From VXOI01 sp965197575 (GTDB lineage: Bacteria > Chloroflexota > Dehalococcoidia > Lucifugimonadales > UBA3495): DNA of 64,000 nucleotides. The DNA lies in contig OZ240214.1 of assembly GCA_965197575.1 (NCBI GenBank), positions 4,464,001 to 4,528,000 on the forward strand, given 5' to 3'. The translations under genes were made by a program, and so were the position numbers. The notes below the pieces were generated by a model. It made no database searches, was not told where the DNA came from, and saw only the letters and a list, made by a program, of their open reading frames with translations. Within the stretch, counting starts at the first letter, position 1. Each line of letters starts with the position of its first letter. Shown here one piece after another: positions 33,373 to 41,481 of this stretch.

Positions 33373-33930
33373 ATGGCCAGAATTCCGGCTGCAACCAGGG
33401 AGAACGTACCCCAAGACCAGGTGGAGACCTTCGAGCAGATGGTCCAAAGCTTGGGAGCGGTGCCTGTGCACGGCCCAGGTTCGGTGATGATCCACGTCCC
33501 CAAGGCGCACCAGTTGGCCACGGCGCTGAACGGCTACCTGCGCAACGAATCGTCGCTGCCCGACAAGGCGCTGGAACTATCCATGTTGGTGACTGCTCGG
33601 GAGAACAACTGCGAGCACATCTGGAACGCCCACGCCGGCGCAGCCCGAGCTGCCGGAGTGCCCGACGCCGTGGTCGACGCTCTGCGCGACCGCGGGGCGC
33701 TGCCAGCGCTGGCCGACGACGAAAGGGCAATAATCAACTACGGCCAAGAGTTCTTCCGCACCCGCCGGGTTAGCCGCGGCGCGTTCCAGGCCGCCTTGGA
33801 GCAGTTCGGCAAGCAGGGACTCATCGAGTTGACCATGACCATGGGCAACTACGCGCTCCTGGCTTTCCTGATCAACTCCTTCGACCCCGACCTCCCGCCA
33901 AACCGCACCGAACCCGTCCTGCCCGGCTAG
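33373..33930 (+). CDS. Carboxymuconolactone decarboxylase-family protein
   Basis: 185 residues with GGGAGGTAACG before the ATG. CMD/AhpD-like helical fold: LPDKALELSMLVTARENNCEHIWNAHAGAARAAG matches the family core (E-x-x-I-L-x-x-A... C-E-x-x-W-x-x-H) with a single conserved cysteine and histidine, rather than the CxxC of AhpD peroxidases. So it may act as a decarboxylase/hydrolase-like enzyme; the substrate is unknown. It has its own promoter and is followed by the DUF559 unit. Confidence 0.85.
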   Translation: MARIPAATRENVPQDQVETFEQMVQSLGAVPVHGPGSVMIHVPKAHQLATALNGYLRNESSLPDKALELSMLVTARENNCEHIWNAHAGAARAAGVPDAVVDALRDRGALPALADDERAIINYGQEFFRTRRVSRGAFQAALEQFGKQGLIELTMTMGNYALLAFLINSFDPDLPPNRTEPVLPG

Positions 33931-33975
33931 GGAGCCACCGACCACAACCCCCTCTGAGAGAGCTAAAACCAAAAT

Positions 33976-34013
33976 CCCCTCTCCCTCAGGGAGAGGGTTA
34001 GGGTGAGGGTGAA
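33976..34013 (+). repeat. Family B repeat, left inverted end of the DUF559 unit
   Basis: A 22-base palindromic part (33976-33997) followed by the TTAGGGTGAGGGTGAA tail; ends eight bases before the nuclease ATG. Confidence 0.9.
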
Positions 34014-34021
34014 AAGCACGA

Positions 34022-34375
34022 ATGCCCAACACCACATCAAAACCCCGCCGCCTGCGACAACAATCAACAGATGCCGAGAATACCATGTGGTATCTCCTTC
34101 GCAACCGCCGATTGGCAGGCTACAAGTTTCGGCGGCAAGCGCCCATCGGCAAGTACATTGTTGATTTTCTATGCTATGAGCGAAGGTTGATTATTGAACT
34201 TGACGGTGGGCAGCATCAGGAACAGGCTGATTACGACAATGAACGCACAAGATGGCTGGAATCGAAGGGGTTCCGGGTGATCAGGTTCTGGAATAATGAG
34301 ATGTTGCAAGAAACTGATGGGGTGCAGGAGGCTATTTTGACCGCGTTGCAGGCGGGGAGTTCACCCTCACCCTAG
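34022..34375 (+). CDS. DUF559 / Vsr-like endonuclease
   Basis: 117 residues. DUF559 belongs to the PD-(D/E)XK superfamily close to very-short-patch-repair endonucleases. Visible blocks: ENTMWYLLRNRRLAGYKFRRQ, APIGKYIVDFLCYERRLIIELDG (D-x(n)-E-x-D metal site: D in VDF, E and D in IELDG), GGQHQEQADYDNERTRWLES and FRVIRFWNNEM. The final residues SSPSP and stop lie within the right inverted repeat. Unlike its neighbours, it shows no operon link, and it is fully enclosed by repeat-family ends. Confidence 0.88.
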   Translation: MPNTTSKPRRLRQQSTDAENTMWYLLRNRRLAGYKFRRQAPIGKYIVDFLCYERRLIIELDGGQHQEQADYDNERTRWLESKGFRVIRFWNNEMLQETDGVQEAILTALQAGSSPSP

Positions 34376-34397
34376 CCCTCTCCCTCAGGGAGAGGGG
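34360..34397 (-). repeat. Family B repeat, right inverted end of the DUF559 unit
   Basis: Inverse of the left end with two differences. It contains the nuclease stop codon TAG. A decayed further fragment (CACCCTCTCCTAGTGGGGAT) lies just beyond, near 34417. Confidence 0.9.
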
Positions 34398-34504
34398 ACT
34401 TCCTTTGTCGTTGATCACCCTCTCCTAGTGGGGATGGGGCTTTCTCTCTGAGGTTGGGTGGTGCATAAGATGGCAACTGTACCATTAAAGCAGGAGAATA
34501 TACG

Positions 34505-35656
34505 ATGCCGGCAGAATCCTTCACTATCAACGTGCCCGATTCCGTTCTGGATGACCTGAAGGCCCGGCTGGAGCGCACACGCTGGCCTGACGAGCTTCCG
34601 GACACCGGATGGGACTACGGGACCAACATGGACTACCTGAAGGAACTGGTCGAGTACTGGAAGACCGGTTTCGACTGGCGCGCCCAAGAGAGGTTGATCA
34701 ACGGGTTCTCCCACTTCAAGGCCGACGTCGACGGCTTGGGTATTCACTTCATCCACGAGAAGGGCAAGGGGCCCAACCCGGTCCCGATTGTCGTCACCCA
34801 CGGCTGGCCCGGCACTTTCTTCGAGATGCACAAGATCATACCGTTGCTCAGCGACCCGGCGGCCCACGGCGGCGACCCGGCCGACGCTTTCGACGTGGTC
34901 GTTCCTTCAATGCCCGGCTACGGATTCTCCGACCCTGCTCAGGAGCGGGGCATGGACGTGCTGAGCGTGGGCGACGTGATGGCCAAGCTGATGAAGGACG
35001 TGCTGGGCTACCAGCGCTTCGGGGCCCAGGGCGGCGACTGGGGCGCGAGCGTCACCGCCAAGCTGGGCCATTCTTACCCGGAGAACCTCATCGGCATTCA
35101 CACCACCTCGGTGACCCGCCCCACGCCCTACATGGGGCCAGGATCGGAGCCGTTGAGCGAGGCCGAGTTGGGGCTGCTCAAGCAACGGGAGGACTGGACC
35201 GCGGCCGAGGGCGGTTACTCCCACATTCAAGGCACCAAGCCGCAGACCCTGGGCTACGGCCTCAACGACTCTCCGGCGGGTTTGGCCGGCTGGATCGTGG
35301 AGAAGTATCGCACCTGGAGCGACTGCGGCGGCGACGTAGAGTCGCGCTTCACCAAGGACGAGCTGCTGACCACGGTCACCATCTACTGGGTCACGCAGAC
35401 CATCAACTCCTCGACCCGGCTGTACTACGAAACGCTGCGCAAGCCGTGGGACTTCGCGCAGGGCGAGCGCATCAACGTGCCGGTGGGCGTCGCGGTTTTC
35501 CCCGCCGAAATCAGCCGACCGCCCCGCGAGTGGGCCGACCGCTCCTACAACGTGCAACAGTGGACGGTAATGCCCAGCGGCGGCCACTTCGCCGCGCTGG
35601 AGGAACCGGCCCGCTTGGTCGACGACGTTCGCGACTTCTTTCGGCCCTTACGTTAG
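34505..35656 (+). CDS. Epoxide hydrolase (EHN-type alpha/beta hydrolase)
   Basis: 383 residues. N-terminal EHN domain (FTINVPDSVLDDLKARLERTRWPDE, W-x-Y-G-T), then the alpha/beta hydrolase core: oxyanion motif THGWPGTFFEM, nucleophile elbow GAQGGDWGASV (catalytic Asp), SMPGYGFSDP and C-terminal His in MPSGGHFAALEEP. It resembles microsomal-type epoxide hydrolases, which open epoxides to diols. No membrane anchor. Preceded by AGCAGGAG and located between the DUF559 unit and an MFS gene. Confidence 0.92.
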   Translation: MPAESFTINVPDSVLDDLKARLERTRWPDELPDTGWDYGTNMDYLKELVEYWKTGFDWRAQERLINGFSHFKADVDGLGIHFIHEKGKGPNPVPIVVTHGWPGTFFEMHKIIPLLSDPAAHGGDPADAFDVVVPSMPGYGFSDPAQERGMDVLSVGDVMAKLMKDVLGYQRFGAQGGDWGASVTAKLGHSYPENLIGIHTTSVTRPTPYMGPGSEPLSEAELGLLKQREDWTAAEGGYSHIQGTKPQTLGYGLNDSPAGLAGWIVEKYRTWSDCGGDVESRFTKDELLTTVTIYWVTQTINSSTRLYYETLRKPWDFAQGERINVPVGVAVFPAEISRPPREWADRSYNVQQWTVMPSGGHFAALEEPARLVDDVRDFFRPLR

Positions 35657-35755
35657 GGCGAAGAGAGCCGAAGCGCGCCGCAACCGCGGGGGAGACAAGC
35701 ATTTTGCCCTTGTGGTTGCCGCGCTCTCGCCCGTTAAACGCCTGATGAACACCCG

Positions 35756-37021
35756 ATGAAGGTTGGAAGGATCGCCGGGCTGGCCCCGGACTGGCTCTTC
35801 ACCTACACCGGAACGGTCCTGCTGATGGCCCTGCTGGTCAACTTGGGCACCAGCTTCGCCAGCTACAGCCACAGCCTGACCCTCCCCTCCATGGAGGCAT
35901 CCCTCCACCTGTCCCACACCAAGGCGGGGTTGCTCATCACCGTGCTGGGCGCCGTTCGGATGGGCAGTTCCCTGGCTTCGGGCACGTTGGCGCCCCGCTA
36001 CGGCAGCCGGATGATCATCGGCTTCGGCACCCTGGCGACCGGCGGCACGATGCTGCTTCTGGGATTTTCCCAGAACTACGCAATGGCGATGGTCGCGCTG
36101 GCCGGGATGGGGCTATCCACCGGTGCGGCCCTTACCCCCATGATGGGGCTGCTCTCCTCATCGTTCCGGTTTCAAGACCGGGGGCTGGCTGCCGGTCTGG
36201 CGGCTACGGGCGGCAGCGTGGCGTTCATCATCGCCGGGGTGGTCGTGCCGGTGCTCACCGGCAACAACGAGCTGGACGGGTGGCGTCACAGTTGGCGAGT
36301 GTTCGGGGTCTTGGTGGTGGTCATCGGTGTGATAACGCTGGTATTCGTCCGGGAGCGTCCCGGCGCCCCTCCCGGCGCGAGAGCGTCCGGCCCGGCGGGC
36401 GGCCCCCGCCAGGGCGCTTGGCCTGTAGCGGCCTTCACCAGCCCGGCGGTCTGGCTGGTGACCAGCCTCGCCTTTCTTTCCGGCTGGTCGCAGAACATTT
36501 TCACCACCTTTTTCGGTCTCTACCTGTCGCAGGAAAACGGCGTCAGCCTGGCCACGGTGGGGCAGTTGGTGGTGCTCATGGGCGTATTGAGCATCGTGAG
36601 CGGAGTGCTGTGGGGACGGATGTCCGACTATCTGGGGCGAGGCAATGCGTTCATGTGGTCATACGCCATACAGTCCGCCGTCTTTGCGTTGCTGGCCTTT
36701 GCTCCGGGCATGGCGTCGTTTATCGTGGTGTCAATCCTGATGGGAATCACCCTGCGCGCGGCCTACACCGTTTGCGCGGCGGCCTCGGGAGACTACGTGC
36801 CGGTGCAGTTCTCGGCGGCGGCGTTTGCCCTGATGTCGGTGGGCGCTTCCCTGGGCAGCACCATCTCCCCCACCATCGGCGGAGCGGTGGCCGACCACAT
36901 CGACATGAAATGGAGCTTCGGCCTCGGCCTGGCTGGCACAGTCATTGGAGCGCTCGGCGGGCTGTACCTGCAAACGCGAAAGACGGTGACGGAGCAAGCG
37001 CAACCGGTGTCGGCTGATTAG
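35756..37021 (+). CDS. MFS transporter
   Basis: A 421-residue protein with about 12 membrane helices. Signature regions are LPSMEASLHLSHTKAGLLITV, GTLAPRYGSRMIIGFGTL between helices 2 and 3, SSSFRFQDRGLAAGLAATGG, and a central basic loop (about residues 200-222) before LVTSLAFLSGWSQNIFTTFFG. A monocarboxylate/oxalate-type carrier is possible. The substrate is not assignable; it may serve the neighbouring hydrolase. Confidence 0.85.
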   Translation: MKVGRIAGLAPDWLFTYTGTVLLMALLVNLGTSFASYSHSLTLPSMEASLHLSHTKAGLLITVLGAVRMGSSLASGTLAPRYGSRMIIGFGTLATGGTMLLLGFSQNYAMAMVALAGMGLSTGAALTPMMGLLSSSFRFQDRGLAAGLAATGGSVAFIIAGVVVPVLTGNNELDGWRHSWRVFGVLVVVIGVITLVFVRERPGAPPGARASGPAGGPRQGAWPVAAFTSPAVWLVTSLAFLSGWSQNIFTTFFGLYLSQENGVSLATVGQLVVLMGVLSIVSGVLWGRMSDYLGRGNAFMWSYAIQSAVFALLAFAPGMASFIVVSILMGITLRAAYTVCAAASGDYVPVQFSAAAFALMSVGASLGSTISPTIGGAVADHIDMKWSFGLGLAGTVIGALGGLYLQTRKTVTEQAQPVSAD

Positions 37022-37201
37022 GCCGGACGTCAGCCCACTTCTCTGCTTGGGTGAGAATGCGACGCCGTCCCCGTCTTTCCGGCGGATGCCTGAATCTAGA
37101 GAAACTCCGGGAATCGAAACTCGTTGGCCGAGGCCGCTCGAATATCGTTGAGTAATCAGACCTGGCGTTTGGGCGGGATGTCTCTCTCGTCTGCTCCGGC
37201 G

Positions 37202-37621
37202 CTAAAGACCCAGTTCCTGGAGGCCCAACCGGGCCAAGTCCTCGTCTTCCTGGGCGGACAGCCCACTCACGCCAATGGCCGCAAGCACCGCTCCGGTGGA
37301 GGGATGGAGCACCACCACCGCGCCTTGGGCCGACACCAGGTTGGGGTTGCCCATGTCGGCAACGGTGCGGCCTTGGGACTTTAGCTGCTCGGCGTAGGCC
37401 GCAGAGTCACGGCCCGACATGGCCGAGGTGTAGGCCTTGCGGACGGCAAAAGCCTGGGGGTTGGTCCGGCAGCCGTCCATCCGGGCGTAGTTGAGCAAGT
37501 TCCCGGCATCGTCCACGATGGCGATCGCCACCGGGCGGCCCGGCTCCTGAGTAGCCTTGTCCAGCATAGCGTTCATGGCCCGGCGAATCTGGTCCAAACT
37601 GAGCATCGGTTTGTCGTACAT
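37202..37621 (-). CDS. GlcG/HbpS-family protein (DUF336, heme-degrading-like)
   Basis: 139 residues. LSLDQIRRAMNAMLDKATQE, PVAIAIVDDAGNLLNYARMDG, AFAVRKAYTSAMSGRDSA, GAVVVLHPSTGAVLAAIGVSG and AQEDEDLARLGL are the conserved blocks of the GlcG/HbpS family. Members bind heme or act as accessory proteins in glycolate and diol utilisation clusters. No glycolate genes are adjacent. Convergent with the MFS gene. Confidence 0.9.
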   Translation of the reverse strand: MYDKPMLSLDQIRRAMNAMLDKATQEPGRPVAIAIVDDAGNLLNYARMDGCRTNPQAFAVRKAYTSAMSGRDSAAYAEQLKSQGRTVADMGNPNLVSAQGAVVVLHPSTGAVLAAIGVSGLSAQEDEDLARLGLQELGL

Positions 37622-37700
37622 GCGCGCGCTCCAAGAGGGGATTTGGGGGGATTAGAGCGATTCTACGCCCGGTCCCCAACAGGTGGCAAGGGAAGGGGGC

Positions 37701-38516
37701 TTAGGCGGGGCTCCACGAGACCAGGCAGGGCACGAGGGGTTCCGAGCCTTCGATGGTGTAAACACCTCCGGTCTCTCGCAACAGACCGGGTAGGAGCGCC
37801 TCCAAGCGTTCCATCTCGCGGGAGCCGGGCGAAACGTAGAGACGGCGGACCAACTGGTCCCGCGCTTCTTCCACGCTGTCGAACCCCCGCGGCGTTTGCC
37901 CGGGAAGAGGGTCGATAGCGGGGCGGACACCCAACTCGGCCAACACCTCCTCGAACTCCGGCAGGCTGGGCAACGGCAGGCGGGGCGTACCATGCACCTG
38001 CTCCCACAGCGGGTAGGTCTGGGACTGGGGCGGGGCTTGAAACACTACCACCAGCACCAGCCGGCCAGCCGATTCTTCCAGCTTGCGGACGAACGCGCCG
38101 ATGTCCTGAATCGTGTAGACGACATGGCTGCAAAGAACGACGTCCGCCCGCTCGACGGCGGAGTTCAACCAGTCCGATTCGACCACGGTAGCGTTAGCGA
38201 TGCCGTACTCGTCGGCGGTCTCCCGCAGCACCGCGCACATGCTGGGCGACGGCTCCACCGCCACCACCCGGCGGCAGCGCAAGGCCAAGGGCAGGGCCAG
38301 CCGCCCCCCGCCGGCGCCCACGTCGATCAGCGTATCCTCTGGCGTAACCCGCCCCGCGAGCAGGTCCAGCAGCGCGTCGTCCTCCCGCCGCGGGTCGGCC
38401 TTGAACTGCTGGGCGTAGGGAGTCCAATGGTCGGCCGGACGAGGCCCCGGTCTCATACCGTCCGACTGAGCGTGTTCTCGGACTACCATGTCTCGCCAGC
38501 GTTCAATCGCCGTCAT
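37701..38516 (-). CDS. SAM-dependent methyltransferase (class I)
   Basis: 271 residues from the ATG at 38516 (MTAIERWRDMV); a longer upstream frame lacks support. SAM-binding motif I is LIDVGAGGGRLALPLA, motif II region RVVAVEPSPSMCAVLRE, and motif IV region RADVVLCSHVVYTIQDIGAF. The C-terminal substrate region is unusual and not assigned. Divergent from the PQQ-type dehydrogenase gene; the 150-base gap contains GTGTATGATTATCACAC, an imperfect palindrome that could be an operator. Confidence 0.87.
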   Translation of the reverse strand: MTAIERWRDMVVREHAQSDGMRPGPRPADHWTPYAQQFKADPRREDDALLDLLAGRVTPEDTLIDVGAGGGRLALPLALRCRRVVAVEPSPSMCAVLRETADEYGIANATVVESDWLNSAVERADVVLCSHVVYTIQDIGAFVRKLEESAGRLVLVVVFQAPPQSQTYPLWEQVHGTPRLPLPSLPEFEEVLAELGVRPAIDPLPGQTPRGFDSVEEARDQLVRRLYVSPGSREMERLEALLPGLLRETGGVYTIEGSEPLVPCLVSWSPA

Positions 38517-38665
38517 ATCCAGCCGCCGGAAACCTGAATTGAGCCTGCCCCGGTTGATGTGTATGATTATCACACATGAAGGTGAGAAATGCGCCAATGG
38601 CTAGTATTCATGTACGCGGCGGGCCACCATCACCCGGCATGAAACCCTAGCTGATTGTCTCCCAG

Positions 38666-39877
38666 ATGAGCTTGATTCTCGCGGCGTGGGCCATTGTGAT
38701 GGCCGTCGTTTCGTTGTCGGTCGGCTGTAGTGAAAATGCGCCGCCTTCGTCATCTCTAACTTCCACACCGCCCGCGCCCGCCGCGCCGCCGCTGGAAACT
38801 TTGCGGCTGGAGCCGGTATTGGGCGGGATGGAGTTTGAGTCGCCCACCAACCTGGTTCAGGCGGCCGACAGGCGGGTGTTCGTCAGCGAACAGGCGGGCC
38901 GGGTCTTGATGTTCGACGGTTCGGGGCTGCGGGATGAGCACGTTTTCTATTCCGTGTTCCTGGACATCCGGGACCGGGTGAACGATTTGGGTTCGGAGGA
39001 GGGCCTGCTGGGGCTTGCTTTCGATCCGGGATTTGCCGACAACGGGTACTTCTACGTGTATTATTCCGCATCCGGCCCGCGACGCTCGATTGTGTCCCGT
39101 TTCGCCATGAAAAACAGCAGACCAGAAACAGCAGACCCGGACAGCGAACTGGTGATTCTGGAAGTGGAGCAGTCCTACCCCAACCACAACGGCGGGCAGC
39201 TTGCCTTCGGGCCGGACGGCTACCTGTACGTCGGCCTCGGCGACGGCGGCTCCGCGGGCGACCCGCAGGGCAACGGGCAGGACCCGGCCACGCTGCTGGG
39301 CGCGATTCTGCGTATTGACGTTTCCCAAGCGACGGCGGAACGTCCTTACATCATCCCGCTGGACAACCCTTTCGCTGATGGAGGCGGACGGGGAGAAATC
39401 TGGGCCTACGGACTGCGCAACCCGTGGCGGTTTTCCTTCGACCGTGCGACGGGCGAATTGTGGGCCGGCGACGTGGGCCAGAATCGTTGGGAAGAGATAG
39501 ACCTGATTGCGCCGGGCGGAAACTACGGTTGGAACACGCTGGAAGGCGCTCACTGCTTCGCCCCCCGCGAAGACTGCGAGCGTGAGGGGACGGTTCCGCC
39601 GGTCTGGGAATACTCGCTGGAAGGCGACGCCTGCTCGGTCATCGGCGGCTACGTGTACCGCGGCGGCACCGTGCCGTGGCTAACCGGCGTCTACGTTTAC
39701 GGCGACTACTGCTCCGGGAGAGTTTTCGGGCTGCGTTATGACGGCGGCGAAGTCACCGCGCATCAACAACTCGCCGCCACCGGACTGCGCATCACGTCCT
39801 TCGGGCAAGACAACGACGGCGAACTATACCTGCTGTCGCAGCGGTCGGGAATCTACCGAATTAGGAATTATGAGTGA
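38666..39877 (+). CDS. PQQ-dependent sugar dehydrogenase family lipoprotein (GDH/sorbosone type)
   Basis: 403 residues. Lipoprotein signal AIVMAVVSLSVGC (lipobox cysteine at residue 21), a Pro/Ser tether, then the six-bladed propeller of soluble glucose/sorbosone dehydrogenases: SPTNLVQAADRRVFVSEQAG, EEGLLGLAFDPGFADNGYFYV, NHNGGQLAFGPDGYLYVGLGDGG, IWAYGLRNPWRFSFD, GDVGQNRWEEIDLI, GGNYGWNTLEG, VIGGYVYRG and YGDYCSGRVF. Oxidises sugars or aldoses at the cell surface if PQQ is available; no PQQ synthesis genes are here. The final codons and stop lie in a family C repeat. Confidence 0.9.
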   Translation: MSLILAAWAIVMAVVSLSVGCSENAPPSSSLTSTPPAPAAPPLETLRLEPVLGGMEFESPTNLVQAADRRVFVSEQAGRVLMFDGSGLRDEHVFYSVFLDIRDRVNDLGSEEGLLGLAFDPGFADNGYFYVYYSASGPRRSIVSRFAMKNSRPETADPDSELVILEVEQSYPNHNGGQLAFGPDGYLYVGLGDGGSAGDPQGNGQDPATLLGAILRIDVSQATAERPYIIPLDNPFADGGGRGEIWAYGLRNPWRFSFDRATGELWAGDVGQNRWEEIDLIAPGGNYGWNTLEGAHCFAPREDCEREGTVPPVWEYSLEGDACSVIGGYVYRGGTVPWLTGVYVYGDYCSGRVFGLRYDGGEVTAHQQLAATGLRITSFGQDNDGELYLLSQRSGIYRIRNYE

Positions 39878-39929
39878 GGAATGCGGAAATAATCTTGGCC
39901 CGCCGTCATACATTCCACACTCCTAATTC
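39865..39929. repeat. Dispersed repeat family C (inverted)
   Basis: GAATTATGAGTGAGGAATG (39865-39883) and CATTCCACACTCCTAATTC (39911-39929) pair at 16 of 19 positions. The left arm includes the TGA stop of the dehydrogenase gene, and the hairpin may act as a bidirectional terminator between convergent genes. Confidence 0.7.
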
Positions 39930-39941
39930 CACATTCCAAAT

Positions 39942-40679
39942 TTACCGCAAGTGCTGGCCGTAGAACTCCAGCACCCGGTGCCACATATCCTGTGCTGGGG
40001 CGGCGCGGTAGCTGGGGCGGTAGTCGGCGAAGAAGGCGTGGCCGGCGCTGTGGTACATCACCCACTCGTAGGTCTTGCCGTGCCGGTCCAGCTCGGCCCG
40101 CAGCCGCTCGGCCTGCTCCGGCGTCGGGTTCTGGTCCTCGATGCCGAACAGAGCCAAGAGGGGGCAGGAGAGGTTGGCCACCATGTCGATGGGGTTGACC
40201 GGGCGCAGGTCGGTGATTTCCTGGTCGGCGATGTGGCCGCCTGCGGAGTCCACGGCGGCATCGATGTTGCTGCTCTGGCAGCCCATCATCAGGGTGTAGC
40301 GTCCGCCGGAGCAGAAGCCGATGATGCCCACCTTGCCGTTGCTATGGGCCTGCGACTTCAGGAACAGCGCCGCACCGTCCAGGTCGTCCATGGTCCGCGC
40401 GTCGGGACTGCCGAAGAGCGTCGCCAGCACGTTCTCCGGCTCCGGCGTCCCCTCCCGCGTGTAGAGGTCGGGGGCGATGGCCAGATAGCCCTGCCCGGCG
40501 AAGCGCACTGCGATGTCCTTGTGGTGGTCCATCAGTCCCATGCCTTCCATGGTGACGATGACGCCGGGATAGTTGCCGGCTTCGGCGGGCCGGCTGTAAA
40601 AGGCGTTCATCGTGGTCCCGTCGCGGCTGGCGTACTGAATTGTGCCGGTCTCAAGTTGCTGCTCTGCCAATACCATCAT
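39942..40679 (-). CDS. Dienelactone hydrolase-family protein
   Basis: 245 residues with GAGGTGG before the ATG. Alpha/beta hydrolase of the DLH type: YPGVIVTMEGMGLMDHHKDI, QGYLAIAPDLYTREGT, nucleophile elbow GIIGFCSGGRYTLM with cysteine nucleophile, PLLALFGIEDQNPTPEQ (Asp) and MYHSAGHAFFADYRPSY (His). Cleaves lactones or esters; fits the catabolic neighbourhood, but the actual substrate is unknown. Confidence 0.92.
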   Translation of the reverse strand: MMVLAEQQLETGTIQYASRDGTTMNAFYSRPAEAGNYPGVIVTMEGMGLMDHHKDIAVRFAGQGYLAIAPDLYTREGTPEPENVLATLFGSPDARTMDDLDGAALFLKSQAHSNGKVGIIGFCSGGRYTLMMGCQSSNIDAAVDSAGGHIADQEITDLRPVNPIDMVANLSCPLLALFGIEDQNPTPEQAERLRAELDRHGKTYEWVMYHSAGHAFFADYRPSYRAAPAQDMWHRVLEFYGQHLR

Positions 40680-40731
40680 CCACCTCTAATTATTGCATAA
40701 CTTGGTTTAGCCGACGCCGGAGCGGGCGGCG

Positions 40732-41133
40732 TCAGACGCGCGGAGCGGGCTCGCCCTCCAGGATTTTGGCGATTTCCGGCGTGATGGCTATGCCTTGCTG
40801 CTCCAACACCTGTCTAATAGACTGGCGAATGCGCTCCCGTTCCTCCTGACGGCCTATCAGACGGCCCTTTTCCATCGCTTTTCTCTCAACTGCTTCTTTG
40901 GCGGCGAACCACATTTTTAACCCCCAGTAGAAAAAGACTGTCGTTGGGAACAGCAACAGCGTGGCTAATGCTATTACCCCTGCGTTCTTGTCGGATAGCT
41001 CCTTGAGAAATCCGATGAGCCAGATACCGTGGCAGGACTGGCAGTTGTTGATTAGCACTGCCAGCAACATACTGCCGCTGACGGCAAGCGCCCCATCAAC
41101 CAAACCCCAGATGCGATCCCTAGTTTCCCTCAT
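40732..41133 (-). CDS. Two-helix membrane protein with charged C-terminal helix
   Basis: 133 residues. Two membrane segments (GSMLLAVLINNCQSCHGIWL region and VIALATLLLFPTTVFFYWGL), then a basic/acidic helix KGRLIGRQEERERIRQSIRQ and a short tail. The GR/EER-rich tail after two helices resembles the protein at 10964-11452. The CQSC pair in the first helix is unusual. No family recognised. Confidence 0.65.
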   Translation of the reverse strand: MRETRDRIWGLVDGALAVSGSMLLAVLINNCQSCHGIWLIGFLKELSDKNAGVIALATLLLFPTTVFFYWGLKMWFAAKEAVERKAMEKGRLIGRQEERERIRQSIRQVLEQQGIAITPEIAKILEGEPAPRV

Positions 41134-41203
41134 TCTACCACCCCAATAGTGTTCGTGGACCGGCGCAGTTCAGCGGTTGGCGCGCGCCACCGCCGACTCT
41201 AGC

Positions 41204-41230
41204 AGAAAAACGCTGCCGCACAGCAGCGTT
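41204..41230 (-). terminator. Terminator-like hairpin in the leader of the minus-strand gene
   Basis: On the minus strand, AACGCTGC/GCAGCGTT with a six-base loop is followed by a T run (TTTTT including the stem end). It lies 5' of the gene at 40732-41133, so it could be an attenuator or the end of a short RNA. Confidence 0.45.
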
Positions 41231-41305
41231 GCGGTCGGCGTTTTAACCGCTTTAGGCATCGTGCGTTGGCCCTGCGTCCGGCGGCGATTCTAGGCTGGCC
41301 TTTGG

Positions 41306-41334
41306 TTGACAAGATATGGGGCCTTTGCTACCAT
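41306..41334 (+). promoter_or_regulatory. Probable sigma70 promoter of thrC
   Basis: A perfect TTGACA (41306-41311), 17-base spacer and TACCAT (41329-41334); it leaves a leader of about 140 bases before thrC. Confidence 0.6.
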
Positions 41335-41481
41335 CGGGCAGAGCCTGGAGCTTTCGTCTCAGGCTCTTTGTCTATCGTCTTTCGGGGCAGCCGGAGCTTG
41401 CGCCGGTCCCGCCGGAAACCTTGATTTTCAAGCGCTACCCGGCTCGTTTGTCCGGCTCGTTTATTAGGAGGACCAAGGCCC

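Larger units (their letters stand above)
33976..34397. mobile_element. Miniature unit: DUF559 nuclease gene between 38-bp inverted repeats
   Basis: Left end 33976-34013 and right end 34360-34397 are inverted copies (36 of 38 bases identical), each a CCCTCTCCC..GGGAGAGGG palindrome plus an inward (T/C)TAGGGTGAGGGTGAA tail. The single gene inside uses GAGGGTGAA of the left end as its likely ribosome-binding site and terminates at a TAG inside the right end. Nuclease-free versions of the same ends occur at 793-897 and 6501-6611, and single ends elsewhere. No target duplication is evident. Mobility is an inference from this architecture. Confidence 0.65.
41134..41481. other. Intergenic region between divergent genes
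   Basis: A 348-base gene-free stretch upstream of both the minus-strand membrane-protein gene and thrC. It holds a minus-strand terminator-like hairpin (41204-41230), a perfect palindrome TGGCGCGCGCCA (41178-41189) and the thrC promoter (41306-41334). The remaining 150-base thrC leader has no recognised riboswitch. Confidence 0.55.
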
